Positions 1 to 6,158 of a DNA stretch of 7,742 nt are shown piece by piece. Position 1 is the stretch's first letter. Every line of letters starts with the position of its first letter. The notes below the pieces were generated by a model that did not search any database, was not told the DNA's origin, and was given only the letters and a program-made list of their open reading frames with translations. Made by a program: the position numbers and the translations under genes. Source of the DNA: Streptomyces katrae (GTDB lineage: Bacteria > Actinomycetota > Actinomycetes > Streptomycetales > Streptomycetaceae); NCBI RefSeq assembly GCF_000966975.1, contig NZ_JZWV01000214.1, forward strand, positions 1 through 7,742, given 5' to 3'.

Positions 1-192
1 CGGCAGGCCAAGGACACGCCCGTTCCCTCGACCGGAGGAAAGATCACCCCGTCGCAGGCGCCGCACGCCGCTCCTGCGGTAGACAAGGGCGACGGCAGCA
101 GCTGGACCTGGATCGCCCTCGGCCTCGGGGCCTGTGTCCTGATCGGCGGTGCCGTCACCGCGGTCGTCGTACGCAGGGCGGCCAATCGCTGA
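1..192 (+). CDS. C-terminal end of a membrane-anchored protein, possibly a mycosin-type protease (5'-partial)
   Basis: Frame 1 is open from the first base to a TGA at 190-192 and gives the last 63 residues of a protein that starts upstream of the window. It has a Pro/Ala/Thr-rich linker (residues about 5-28 of the fragment), a short acidic and Ser patch, then one hydrophobic segment (W-T-W-I-A-L-G-L-G-A onward, about 22 residues). It ends in a basic tail (V-V-R-R-A-A-N-R). Linker, single membrane span and basic tail suit a protein tethered to the membrane by its C-terminus with the main domain outside. The next gene begins 25 nt downstream on the same strand and is ESX-like. Mycosin (MycP, S8 serine protease) genes of type VII loci end this way, so that is a reasonable guess, but no catalytic residue lies in the window. 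Another membrane-anchored surface protein is equally compatible. Confidence 0.8.
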   Translation, partial: RQAKDTPVPSTGGKITPSQAPHAAPAVDKGDGSSWTWIALGLGACVLIGGAVTAVVVRRAANR

Positions 193-217
193 ACCGCACG
201 GGAGTGGAGCGCACCGG

Positions 218-631
218 ATGTCCTTCGACGAGGAATGGGCCACGGCGCGCGCCACCGCCGCCGCCAACGCGGCCCTGCGGCTCGACCACGCCGGCAGCGC
301 CCCCGGCACGCCCGACCTCGCACTCAACCAGGACCACATCGGCGCCATCGGCAGCGAGGCCCACAAGCTCCACTCCCGCCTCCAGACCGACGGCCGGCAC
401 GCCGCCACCGCCTCCACCGAGGCGGCCGGCGCGCTCTCGAGGGAGGGCTTCGCCACCGGGGCGGCCCTCGCCAAGGCCAACAGTCGCTGGGAGAGCCAGG
501 TCAAGACCCTCGTCGCCGCCTGCGCCCAGATCTCCAACGGGCTCAACTACTCCCTCTCCTCCCATGCCAAGGAAGAGCAGCAGCTCTACGCCGAGTTCAC
601 GTCCTCCAAGATCGACGAGTACCTCAAGTAG
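218..631 (+). CDS. Small ESX/WXG100-like helical protein (137 aa)
   Basis: The start is ATG 218, preceded by GGAG at 206-209 (8-nt gap); an upstream ATG in frame at 149 lies inside the preceding gene and is rejected. The protein is short, Ala-rich and without a signal peptide. After a short N-terminal section (to about residue 35), it appears to be two long helices separated by a glycine-containing turn near residues 77-82 (G-F-A-T-G). Trp91 lies in the second helical stretch (R-W-E-S-Q-V-K-T-L). The layout resembles WXG100-type secretion substrates and partners, although the motif is W-x-x-Q rather than W-x-G. I see no clear YxxxD/E export motif near the C-terminus. From memory, similar proteins in Streptomyces sit directly before large WXG-domain proteins, as here. 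The likely role is a secreted substrate or heterodimer partner of a type VII secretion system; this is inference from layout and neighbours. Confidence 0.8.
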   Translation: MSFDEEWATARATAAANAALRLDHAGSAPGTPDLALNQDHIGAIGSEAHKLHSRLQTDGRHAATASTEAAGALSREGFATGAALAKANSRWESQVKTLVAACAQISNGLNYSLSSHAKEEQQLYAEFTSSKIDEYLK

Positions 632-650
632 CGAAGGGCTGCGCGCGGCC

Positions 651-2999
651 GTGCTGACGTACGAGAACGTCCTGAACGCCCCGGTCGACAAACTCGCCGC
701 CGCCGTCCGCGACTGGCAGGCGATGGTCGTCAAGCTGGAGGAGCTGGCAGAGGCCGCCCGCAACGGCATGAAGGCCAAGGCCGACAAGGCCGAATGGAGC
801 GGGGTCACCGCGGGCGTGGCGCGGCCGTTCGTCGTCAAGACCGCCAAGGAGTTCGAGGACGCCGCCAAGGAGGCCAAGGGCATCCACCAGGCCCTCACCC
901 AGGGCCACGACACCTTCCGGTCCTCCCGCGAACGGCTGAGGAAGATCGCCGAGGAAGAAGCCCCCGCCGCCGGCTTCCGCGTCGACGCCAAGGGGAAGGT
1001 CGAGACGTTACCCCTGGCCACCGACGCGGACCGCGACGCGGCCCGGCACGACCCCGACTACCAGGAGTCGCTCCGCATCAACCGGCCCCTGTGGCAGGCG
1101 AAGGTCGACGCCGCCATCGACTCCTGCGACGACGTCGACCAGTCCCTCGCCCGCCTCCTGAACGCCAACCTCGCCGAGGACCACAACTTCAGCGTCCCGA
1201 AGTACGCCAACCTCACCGCCGAACAGGCCGGCCGTGCCACGGACCTCGCGAGGAAGGGCCGGAACCTCTCGCACGCCGAGCTGACGGAGCTCAACGAGCT
1301 GCTGGCCGACAACGCCAAGGTCCCGGAGTTCTCCACCACCTTCTACGGCAACCTCGGCCCCAGGGGCGCGCTCCAGTTCTTCGGCACCATGGCGACCGAC
1401 ACCTACGAGTACGGGAAGCTGGACGAGCAGCGGCTGAAGGACGTCCAGGAGCTCCAGAGGAACCTGGGCTTCAACCTGGCCACCGCCACCCGCTCCACCA
1501 CCGAACCCCACCTGCCCGACAGCTACGCGGCGGAGCTCCGCAAGCTGGGCACCCAGCAGATCCCCCTGGCCCGCTACGACCAGAACCCGCCCTACGGGTA
1601 CCAGCTGCTCGGCGGGATCATGCGCTACGGGAACTACGACCCGAAGTTCCTCGTTCCGATCGCCGAACACGCGACGCAGATCCACGCCAAGAACCCGGAC
1701 TTCTTCGGCCAGACCCGCCAGCTCAACGGCTACGGCAAGAACATGCTGAACCCCTCCGGGATCAACGGAGCGGGCTACGACCCGGTGGTCAGCTTCCTGG
1801 AGGCGCTCGGCCACAGCCCGGAGGCGTCGGCCCAGTTCTTCGACCCGAAGAGCCACCCGCACGCCTACAACCAGGACGGCACCGAGAAGTCTGGGGCAGC
1901 GGACCTGGGCAAGGATGCCAGGGGAAAGCCGGTCGAGAGCTACCTCGACTTCTTCGCCAACGGGAAGTACCACTCCACCATCGACATGGAAGGCATGAAC
2001 CCCGACGACCTGAAGAAGGCCGGCACCTACATGCCCGATGCCCTGGGGCATGCCCTGGAAGCGGCAACTCTCGGCCACGCCTGGGACGACCCCAAGCCCG
2101 AGCTCCACCGGACCGAGGCGGGGGCGCACGTCATGGAGGCTGTAGCGCTGAAGTACGGCGGCGACGCCGGACTTCTCAAGCAGCACGAGGTCCTCGCGGA
2201 CAGCCTGGGAAACATGACCGCCGGCTACATCGACGACGTCAACTGGGGGCTGAACGAAAACGACGAGCAGAGCGTCTTCGCCCCACACGACGGCGACAGG
2301 CAAGCACACGCGAAATTCGGGCGTGACGGTGCCCGTGACCTGTTGGCCGCCCTCGGGCAGCACCCCGACGCCTACGCCACTGCATCCACCGCCGAACGCG
2401 TCTACTCCACGAGCGTCCTGGAGAGCCAGGCCGTACACGACGGCGCGATCGACGAGGGCCGGGCTCGGGCGGCGATCCGAAGCAGTGCCGAGGTGCAGGG
2501 CATCCTCGACCAATCGCGGGCGGAACAAGTCAAGGGAGAGGCCGACAAGAGGCAGGAGGCGTACGAGAAGGCGCACGAGCAGAGCTCCTCCTGGATTGAG
2601 TTCGGCACCACGGCCGCCATCGCGGCCAGTGTCGCCTTCCTGCCCGCTACGGCGGCTGCGGCAGGCGTGGCGGCGGTCGTCGTCCCCCTGGCCATGGACA
2701 CCGGTACCGGTCTCGTTGAGCAGGCCGCCGGGCAGGTCATCGGGGAGTGGTCGGACGAGGCCAAGGAGGAACACAAGGACAAGCTCGGCGGTCAGGCACA
2801 CGATGCGAACAAGGCGATGTTCAAGGCCGGTGAGCGCAACGCCGAGGCGCCCATGCTGGTATTCATGCGCCGTCATGACATCGATCAGAACGGCGAGTTC
2901 GGCAACGACCTCATGGAATCGATGCGCATCGGCTACGCGACCGGTAACTCCGTCGCCAACCAGCAGGGTCACGAGGCGCAGACCAAGGGCATCGAGTGA
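651..2999 (+). CDS. Large type VII secretion substrate-like protein with N-terminal WXG hairpin and hydrophobic C-terminal segment (782 aa)
   Basis: The start is GTG 651, 19 nt after the previous stop; GAAGGG at 633-638 is a distant ribosome binding site (12-nt gap). The frame is open back to 204, but that part is a Pro/Arg-rich shadow of the previous gene. Residues 1-110 form a charged helical hairpin with W49-S50-G51 in the turn, as in WXG100/ESX proteins, and there is no signal peptide. Residues about 120-600 are a long, mostly helical and polar body that I recognise only loosely (it recalls the DUF6571-type proteins of Streptomyces). A charged, coiled-coil-like helix (about 620-645) precedes a hydrophobic Ala/Val-rich segment at 653-682, long enough to cross a membrane. 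Near the C-terminus, D743-I-D-Q-N-G-E-F resembles an EF-hand loop but lacks the final acidic residue. A TTA codon encodes residue 120. Codon use changes near residue 414. Likely a secreted effector or surface protein; no enzymatic domain is visible. Confidence 0.85.
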   Translation: MLTYENVLNAPVDKLAAAVRDWQAMVVKLEELAEAARNGMKAKADKAEWSGVTAGVARPFVVKTAKEFEDAAKEAKGIHQALTQGHDTFRSSRERLRKIAEEEAPAAGFRVDAKGKVETLPLATDADRDAARHDPDYQESLRINRPLWQAKVDAAIDSCDDVDQSLARLLNANLAEDHNFSVPKYANLTAEQAGRATDLARKGRNLSHAELTELNELLADNAKVPEFSTTFYGNLGPRGALQFFGTMATDTYEYGKLDEQRLKDVQELQRNLGFNLATATRSTTEPHLPDSYAAELRKLGTQQIPLARYDQNPPYGYQLLGGIMRYGNYDPKFLVPIAEHATQIHAKNPDFFGQTRQLNGYGKNMLNPSGINGAGYDPVVSFLEALGHSPEASAQFFDPKSHPHAYNQDGTEKSGAADLGKDARGKPVESYLDFFANGKYHSTIDMEGMNPDDLKKAGTYMPDALGHALEAATLGHAWDDPKPELHRTEAGAHVMEAVALKYGGDAGLLKQHEVLADSLGNMTAGYIDDVNWGLNENDEQSVFAPHDGDRQAHAKFGRDGARDLLAALGQHPDAYATASTAERVYSTSVLESQAVHDGAIDEGRARAAIRSSAEVQGILDQSRAEQVKGEADKRQEAYEKAHEQSSSWIEFGTTAAIAASVAFLPATAAAAGVAAVVVPLAMDTGTGLVEQAAGQVIGEWSDEAKEEHKDKLGGQAHDANKAMFKAGERNAEAPMLVFMRRHDIDQNGEFGNDLMESMRIGYATGNSVANQQGHEAQTKGIE
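1008..1010 (+). promoter_or_regulatory. In-frame TTA leucine codon (bldA target candidate)
   Basis: The codon for Leu120 of the 782-aa protein is TTA (context E-T-L-P-L). Reading the other protein genes of the window codon by codon, I found no second in-frame TTA. In Streptomyces TTA is read only by the bldA tRNA, which becomes active late, around development and antibiotic production. This codon would make synthesis of the large protein, and of the coupled lipoprotein, dependent on bldA. The dependence is inference from the known rule. Confidence 0.75.
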
Positions 3000-3691
3000 A
3001 CCGCGTTCGGACGGGGTCGCATCCGACGGGAGTCGTGGTGGGCTTGGCGTTCGTCGTCACGGCGACTGTGGGCTGCTCCGGTGGAAGGCCCGAGCAGCAG
3101 GCCCCGGTGCCGACCGTGACCAGGGTCTCAGCTGATCAGGCCTGTGCCGGCCTGTTCCCTGAAGACGGCAGGAAGGCGCTGGAGCGGGTTCTTGAGTCCA
3201 CGGAGTTCCAGCTTCTGAACCAGAAGTGGAATCCGGACGCCCGGGCCGTCGCACAGGTGATGGAGGACGCGTACAGGTCTGGCAAGAGGATCAATGAGAT
3301 GCCTCAGTCGACCTGCGAGGTCGCAGGTTCAGACAAGGGACATTACGTGCCGACGTTGTCGATGCAGTTCACGGCGTACAGCCTGTACGCCGGAGATCCC
3401 GTCGACTTCCCGGGCGTGAGCGACCGGGGTGTGCGGGTGGCTGTCCGTGAACAGAAGTTCGTGCACCTCTCCTATGACTGCGTCAGCCCCCGCGTGGGCT
3501 CCACAGCGGACGTTCCCCTGCGAATCAAGGTCCTGTTCCACGAGCAGTGGCCCGGGAGCAAAGGCGAAACCATCCTCCGCCCCGACTACCTGGCCATCAC
3601 CCACTCCGCCGCCCTCGCCGTCGCCAAGGAGCTCCAGTGCGCGGGCGACGGCGGCCTGCCCGCCCGGGCCTCGGACCTGCCGCCCGGCTGA
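2996..3691 (+). CDS. Secreted lipoprotein encoded with the large ESX-type protein (231 aa)
   Basis: The start is GTG 2996, which overlaps the stop of the preceding gene (GTGA), so translation is probably coupled. The N-terminus has Arg3 and Arg5, a hydrophobic stretch at residues 12-25 and a lipobox-like T-V-G-C ending at Cys27. This predicts export, lipidation and anchoring on the outer face of the cell membrane; Thr at -3 makes the lipobox slightly unusual. A short Pro-rich spacer follows. The mature domain has four further cysteines (50, 107, 162, 215), enough for two disulfides, and no motif I recognise. The small size and cysteine pattern resemble the DUF3558-like and other uncharacterised lipoproteins of actinomycetes. 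Tight coupling suggests it works with the large protein, either as an assembly or surface partner or as an immunity-like protein. The first 190 or so codons have relaxed GC3, while the last 40 codons all end in G or C. Confidence 0.88.
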   Translation: MNRVRTGSHPTGVVVGLAFVVTATVGCSGGRPEQQAPVPTVTRVSADQACAGLFPEDGRKALERVLESTEFQLLNQKWNPDARAVAQVMEDAYRSGKRINEMPQSTCEVAGSDKGHYVPTLSMQFTAYSLYAGDPVDFPGVSDRGVRVAVREQKFVHLSYDCVSPRVGSTADVPLRIKVLFHEQWPGSKGETILRPDYLAITHSAALAVAKELQCAGDGGLPARASDLPPG

Positions 3692-3696
3692 AAGCC

Positions 3697-3733
3697 GAAG
3701 GCCGCCCGGGGGAGTCCCCCCCGGGCGGCCTTC
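3697..3733. terminator. 16-bp GC-rich terminator hairpin, probably bidirectional
   Basis: A perfect 16-bp stem (3697-3712 with 3718-3733) closes a 5-nt loop (AGTCC). It begins 5 nt after the lipoprotein stop and is followed on the + strand by GTTTCCT. On the - strand it lies 12 nt beyond the 3' end of the tRNA and is followed by CGGCTTTC. It can therefore end the operon on one strand and the tRNA transcript on the other. The U-tracts are short, as is common in actinomycetes. Confidence 0.88.
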
Positions 3734-3745
3734 GTTTCCTCCCCG

Positions 3746-3817
3746 AGGCCGTGACCGGAATCGAACCGGTGTAACTCGCTTTGCAGGCGAGTCCCTAAAC
3801 CTCTCGGGCACACGGCC
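3746..3817 (-). tRNA. tRNA-Cys, anticodon GCA
   Basis: The reverse strand folds into a complete 72-nt cloverleaf. It has a 7-bp acceptor stem (GGCCGTG/CACGGCC), a 3-bp D stem (CCC/GGG), a 5-bp anticodon stem (CTCGC/GCGAG) with loop CTGCAAA, a short variable loop, and a T stem ACCGG/CCGGT with loop TTCGATT. The anticodon GCA is at 3784-3782 and reads UGC/UGU. The discriminator base is U, the standard identity element for cysteine tRNAs. CCA is not encoded and must be added enzymatically, as is usual in Streptomyces. The gene stands alone, convergent with the operon on its left and divergent from the MFS gene on its right. Confidence 0.96.
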
Positions 3818-3839
3818 TTGTGGTGCTTCGACGGGTACG

Positions 3840-3868
3840 ACGCTACGGGGCCCCGGTTCGAGCCGGAA
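3840..3868 (-). promoter_or_regulatory. Weak candidate promoter for tRNA-Cys
   Basis: On the - strand, TTCCGG (3868-3863) and TAGCGT (3845-3840) are separated by 17 nt and lie 22 nt before the tRNA 5' end. The spacing suits a housekeeping sigma factor, but the hexamers match the TTGAC/TAnnnT consensus only partly, so this is a guess. Confidence 0.2.
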
Positions 3869-3958
3869 GGGAGGCGCGGGGGATGCAATGTGACTGCCAT
3901 GCGGCGTTTACACGGGCCGTCCGGCCTAGGTCTCGAGGAGCACGTGGGATCCGACCAA

Positions 3959-3994
3959 TTGACAGGGGCGAATCAAGGCCGCGCACCTTACTCT
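3959..3994 (+). promoter_or_regulatory. Candidate promoter of the MFS gene, probably leaderless
   Basis: TACTCT at 3989-3994 fits the actinomycete -10 pattern TAnnnT and lies exactly 6 nt before ATG 4001, so transcription would start at or next to the start codon. There is no good Shine-Dalgarno sequence at a usual distance. A perfect TTGACA at 3959-3964 lies 24 nt before that -10, which is too far for a standard spacer. Either the -35 is not used with this -10, or a different -10 is used. A CACGTG palindrome at 3940-3945 could be a protein site, but it is short. Confidence 0.4.
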
Positions 3995-4000
3995 GGGGCG

Positions 4001-5461
4001 ATGAGTGCCCTTGAACCCCGGATATCAGCGACCCCCGCCGCCCCGTCCACACCGCCGGGCGGCATTCTGGGGCCCGCGTACCGGACGTTGAGCGTCGGGA
4101 TCATTTCCGTGATCTTCCTGATCGCCTTCGAGGCCACCGCCGTCGGGACCGCCATGCCCGTCGCCGCGCGTGAGCTCGACGGCATCGGGCTCTACGCCTT
4201 CGGGTTCTCCGCCTACTTCACCACCAGCCTCTTCGGCATGGTCCTGGCCGGCCAGTGGGCCGACCGGCAGGGGCCGCTGCGGCCGCTGAGCGTCGGGATC
4301 GGGGGCTTCGCCGCCGGGCTGGTGTGTTCCGGGACGGCCACCGTCATGGGGGTGTTCGTGCTGGGGCGGGCCGTGCAGGGGTTCGGGGGCGGGCTGGTGA
4401 TCGTCGCGCTGTACGTGGTCGTCAGCCGGGCCTACGAGGAGCGGCTGCGGCCCGCGATCATGGCGGCCTTCGCCGCGAGCTGGGTGGTGCCGTCCATCGT
4501 CGGGCCGCTGGCGGCCGGGACGGTCACCGAGCGGCTCGGCTGGCGGTGGGTGTTCCTGGGGATCCCCGTGCTGGTCGTCGTACCGCTGATCGTGGCGCTG
4601 CCGGCCATCCGGCGGACGGCCTCCGGGCCCGTGGAGACCACCGGCGAGCCCGCCGCCTTCGACCGGCGGCGGATCCGGCTGGCCCTCGGGATCTCGGTGG
4701 GCGCTGGGCTGCTGCAGTACGCCGCGCAGGACCTGCGGTGGCTGTCGCTGCTGCCCGCGGCCGCCGGGGCCGCCCTGCTGGTGCCGGCGGTGCTGGGGCT
4801 GCTGCCGCGCGGGACGTACCGGGCGCGGCGCGGGCTGCCGTCCGTGGTGCTGCTGCGCGGCGTGGCGGCCGGGGCCTTCATCGGCGCGGAGAGCTTCGTG
4901 CCGCTGATGCTGGTCACCCAGCGCGGGCTCAGCCCGACCCTGGCCGGGTTTTCGCTGGCACTGGGCGGGGTGACCTGGGCGCTGGGTTCGTGGGTGCAGT
5001 CCCAGGGGCGTACGGCTCCCTACCGGGAGCGGCTGATGGTCGCCGGAATGGTGATGGTGGCCCTCGCGATCGCCGCGGCTCCCGCGGTGCTGATCGAGTC
5101 GGTGCCGGTGTGGACCCTGGCCCTGGCCTGGGCCGTGGGCTCCCTGGGCATGGGTCTGGTGATCGGCTCGACGAGCGTGCTGCTGATGCGGCTGTCGGCG
5201 CCGGAGGAGGCGGGGGCGAACTCCGCCGCGCTCCAGATCTCCGACGCCGTGGCCAACGTGGTGCTGCTGGCGGCCGGCGGTGCGGCCTTCGCCGCGCTGG
5301 GCGGGGGAGCGGTGGGCGCGGGGCACGCGCTCGACGCGGGCGGCGGCGCCTCGCACCCGGCCGCGTTCCTCGTCGTGTTCCTGCCGATGGCCTGCGTGGC
5401 CCTGGTGGGGGCCTGGGTGGCGACCCGGCTGCACGAGCGTCCGGCCGGGAAAACCGGCTGA
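4001..5461 (+). CDS. MFS transporter, drug:H+ antiporter type (486 aa)
   Basis: The start is ATG 4001; the frame stays open further upstream, but that stretch runs back to the tRNA. The protein is very hydrophobic, with about 12-14 membrane spans. TM1 contains F-E-A-T-A-V-G-T-A-M-P (residues 43-53), a position where drug antiporters often carry an acidic residue (Glu44). Motif A follows between TM2 and TM3 (G84-x-x-A-D88-R89-x-G91). Motif B is at L-G-R123-A-V-Q-G-F-G-G. The antiporter motif C is at S-I-V-G-P-L-A-A-G (residues 165-173), followed by L-G-W-R-W-V-F. Motif C marks proton-driven exporters, so it probably expels a small toxic compound or antibiotic; the substrate cannot be told. No TetR or MarR regulator gene is adjacent. 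The next gene begins 31 nt later without a strong terminator, so read-through is possible. Confidence 0.93.
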   Translation: MSALEPRISATPAAPSTPPGGILGPAYRTLSVGIISVIFLIAFEATAVGTAMPVAARELDGIGLYAFGFSAYFTTSLFGMVLAGQWADRQGPLRPLSVGIGGFAAGLVCSGTATVMGVFVLGRAVQGFGGGLVIVALYVVVSRAYEERLRPAIMAAFAASWVVPSIVGPLAAGTVTERLGWRWVFLGIPVLVVVPLIVALPAIRRTASGPVETTGEPAAFDRRRIRLALGISVGAGLLQYAAQDLRWLSLLPAAAGAALLVPAVLGLLPRGTYRARRGLPSVVLLRGVAAGAFIGAESFVPLMLVTQRGLSPTLAGFSLALGGVTWALGSWVQSQGRTAPYRERLMVAGMVMVALAIAAAPAVLIESVPVWTLALAWAVGSLGMGLVIGSTSVLLMRLSAPEEAGANSAALQISDAVANVVLLAAGGAAFAALGGGAVGAGHALDAGGGASHPAAFLVVFLPMACVALVGAWVATRLHERPAGKTG

Positions 5462-5486
5462 GGCCGGCCCGCCGCGCCGTTACGCT
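5458..5486 (+). promoter_or_regulatory. Candidate leaderless promoter of the toxin-antitoxin pair
   Basis: TACGCT at 5481-5486 fits TAnnnT and is 6 nt before GTG 5493. CTGAGG at 5458-5463 is a partial -35 with a 17-nt spacer and overlaps the MFS stop codon. No Shine-Dalgarno sequence precedes the GTG, which supports a leaderless transcript. A 5-bp hairpin over the MFS stop (5454-5467) is too weak to call a terminator. Confidence 0.45.
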
Positions 5487-5492
5487 GCGCAC

Positions 5493-5693
5493 GTGAACGA
5501 GCTGATCATTTCACTCTCCGACGCCGAGTACGCGGAGTGCGCCGACCTCGCCGACGCCTCCGGCGCCACACCGGAGGAGCTCGCCCTGGCGGCCGTACGG
5601 GAGCACCTGCGCCGGGAACGCGAGCGGGTCGGTACCGTCGCGGAGCGGCTGGCGCTGCTGCACGCGCCCCTGCTGAAGCGGCTCGGGGAATGA
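5493..5693 (+). CDS. Antitoxin of a Doc-type toxin-antitoxin pair, ribbon-helix-helix-like (66 aa)
   Basis: The start is GTG 5493; the frame is open further upstream, but that part lies inside the MFS gene. The N-terminus (M-N-E-L-I-I-S-L-S-D) looks like the single beta strand of a ribbon-helix-helix DNA-binding fold. It is followed by helix A (about residues 10-22), a turn at G24-A-T-P, helix B (about 27-45) and a C-terminal helical tail (about 47-64). The strand and two helices would form a dimer that binds its own promoter, while the tail would cover the toxin. The canonical Fic inhibitory motif (S/T-x-x-x-E-G/N) is not obvious. The role is called chiefly from size, fold pattern and the 4-nt ATGA overlap with the Doc gene. 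It is not a clear Phd relative, the usual partner of P1 Doc. Confidence 0.8.
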   Translation: MNELIISLSDAEYAECADLADASGATPEELALAAVREHLRRERERVGTVAERLALLHAPLLKRLGE

Positions 5694-6097
5694 GGACGAC
5701 GACCGGCGCCGTGCGGCACCTCACCCTCGCCGACGTGCTCGGCCTGGCCCGGTACGCCTGCCTGGCCCAGGACCAGCCGGTCGAGCTGCGCGCCCCCGGA
5801 CTGCTGGAGTCCGCCGTGCACCGGCCCCGGGCACGCATGTACGGGACACCGGCCTACACCGACCTCCACGAGCAGGCCGCCGCGCTGCTCCACGGCATCG
5901 CCGTGAACCATCCCCTGGTCGACGGGAACAAGCGCACCGCCTGGCTCGCCGCCGCGACCTTCCTCGCCGTGAACGGGGCCGATCCGGCGGCCGCCGACCA
6001 GGACGCGGCGTACGCGCTGGTCGTCGACGTGGCCTCCGGCGCCGAGGCCCGGGTGGCGGTGATCGCCGACAGGCTGCGGGAGTTGGTCCCGGTGTGA
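5690..6097 (+). CDS. doc: Doc/Fic-fold toxin, death-on-curing family (135 aa)
   Basis: The start is ATG 5690, overlapping the antitoxin stop (ATGA); GTG 5711, giving M-R-H-L-T-L, is a possible alternative. The length matches Doc toxins (about 125-135 aa). The N-terminus L-T-L-A-D-V-L and the segment L-L-E-S-A-V-H-R-P (38-46) are typical of the family. The Fic active-site motif is H74-P-L-V-D78-G-N80-K81-R82-T-A. Lys in place of the second Gly (G-N-K-R) is the Doc signature. P1 Doc is a kinase that phosphorylates elongation factor EF-Tu and stops translation, rather than an AMP-transferase. Leu76 replaces the usual Phe of H-P-F. Likely function: a translation-blocking toxin held inactive by the upstream antitoxin. 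GC content and codon use match the neighbours, so there is no sign of recent transfer. Confidence 0.92.
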   Translation: MRTTTGAVRHLTLADVLGLARYACLAQDQPVELRAPGLLESAVHRPRARMYGTPAYTDLHEQAAALLHGIAVNHPLVDGNKRTAWLAAATFLAVNGADPAAADQDAAYALVVDVASGAEARVAVIADRLRELVPV

Positions 6098-6158
6098 CGC
6101 TCGCCGCACTGCCCGAGGTCACGGGCCTGTCCCTCCGCGGGGGGTGCGGTGGCGCGGG

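Noticed and set aside
204..650. Upstream extension of the 782-aa protein to GTG 204 (an extra 149 residues)
   Set aside because: The extension is Pro/Arg/Ser-rich, overlaps the well-supported 137-aa gene in another frame and looks like the usual high-GC shadow reading. The WXG hairpin begins right after GTG 651.
2868..2902. EF-hand calcium site near the end of the large protein (D-I-D-Q-N-G-E-F)
   Set aside because: Positions 1, 3, 5, 6 and 8 fit, but the last ligand (Glu/Asp at position 12) is Leu, and no second EF-hand is seen. It is mentioned only as a resemblance.
1008..2972. Long open frame on the - strand opposite the large gene (654 aa)
   Set aside because: Val/Gly/Arg/Leu-rich composition without domains; it mirrors the codon pattern of the + strand gene, as expected when third positions are nearly all G or C.
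3851..3868. T-arm-like sequence (CCGGTTCGAGCCGG) on the + strand near the tRNA, possibly a tRNA remnant or attachment site
   Set aside because: It resembles the tRNA T-arm, but the loop is one base short, no matching acceptor or anticodon arm is nearby, and there is no integrase gene or mobile-element boundary in the window.
4025..5434. Long open frame on the - strand opposite the MFS gene (469 aa)
   Set aside because: Gly/Pro/His/Gln-rich translation with no recognisable motif; the + strand frame has clear MFS motifs.
5454..5467. Terminator between the MFS and antitoxin genes
   Set aside because: Only a 5-bp stem with a 4-nt loop and no U-tract; short GC palindromes like this are frequent by chance here.
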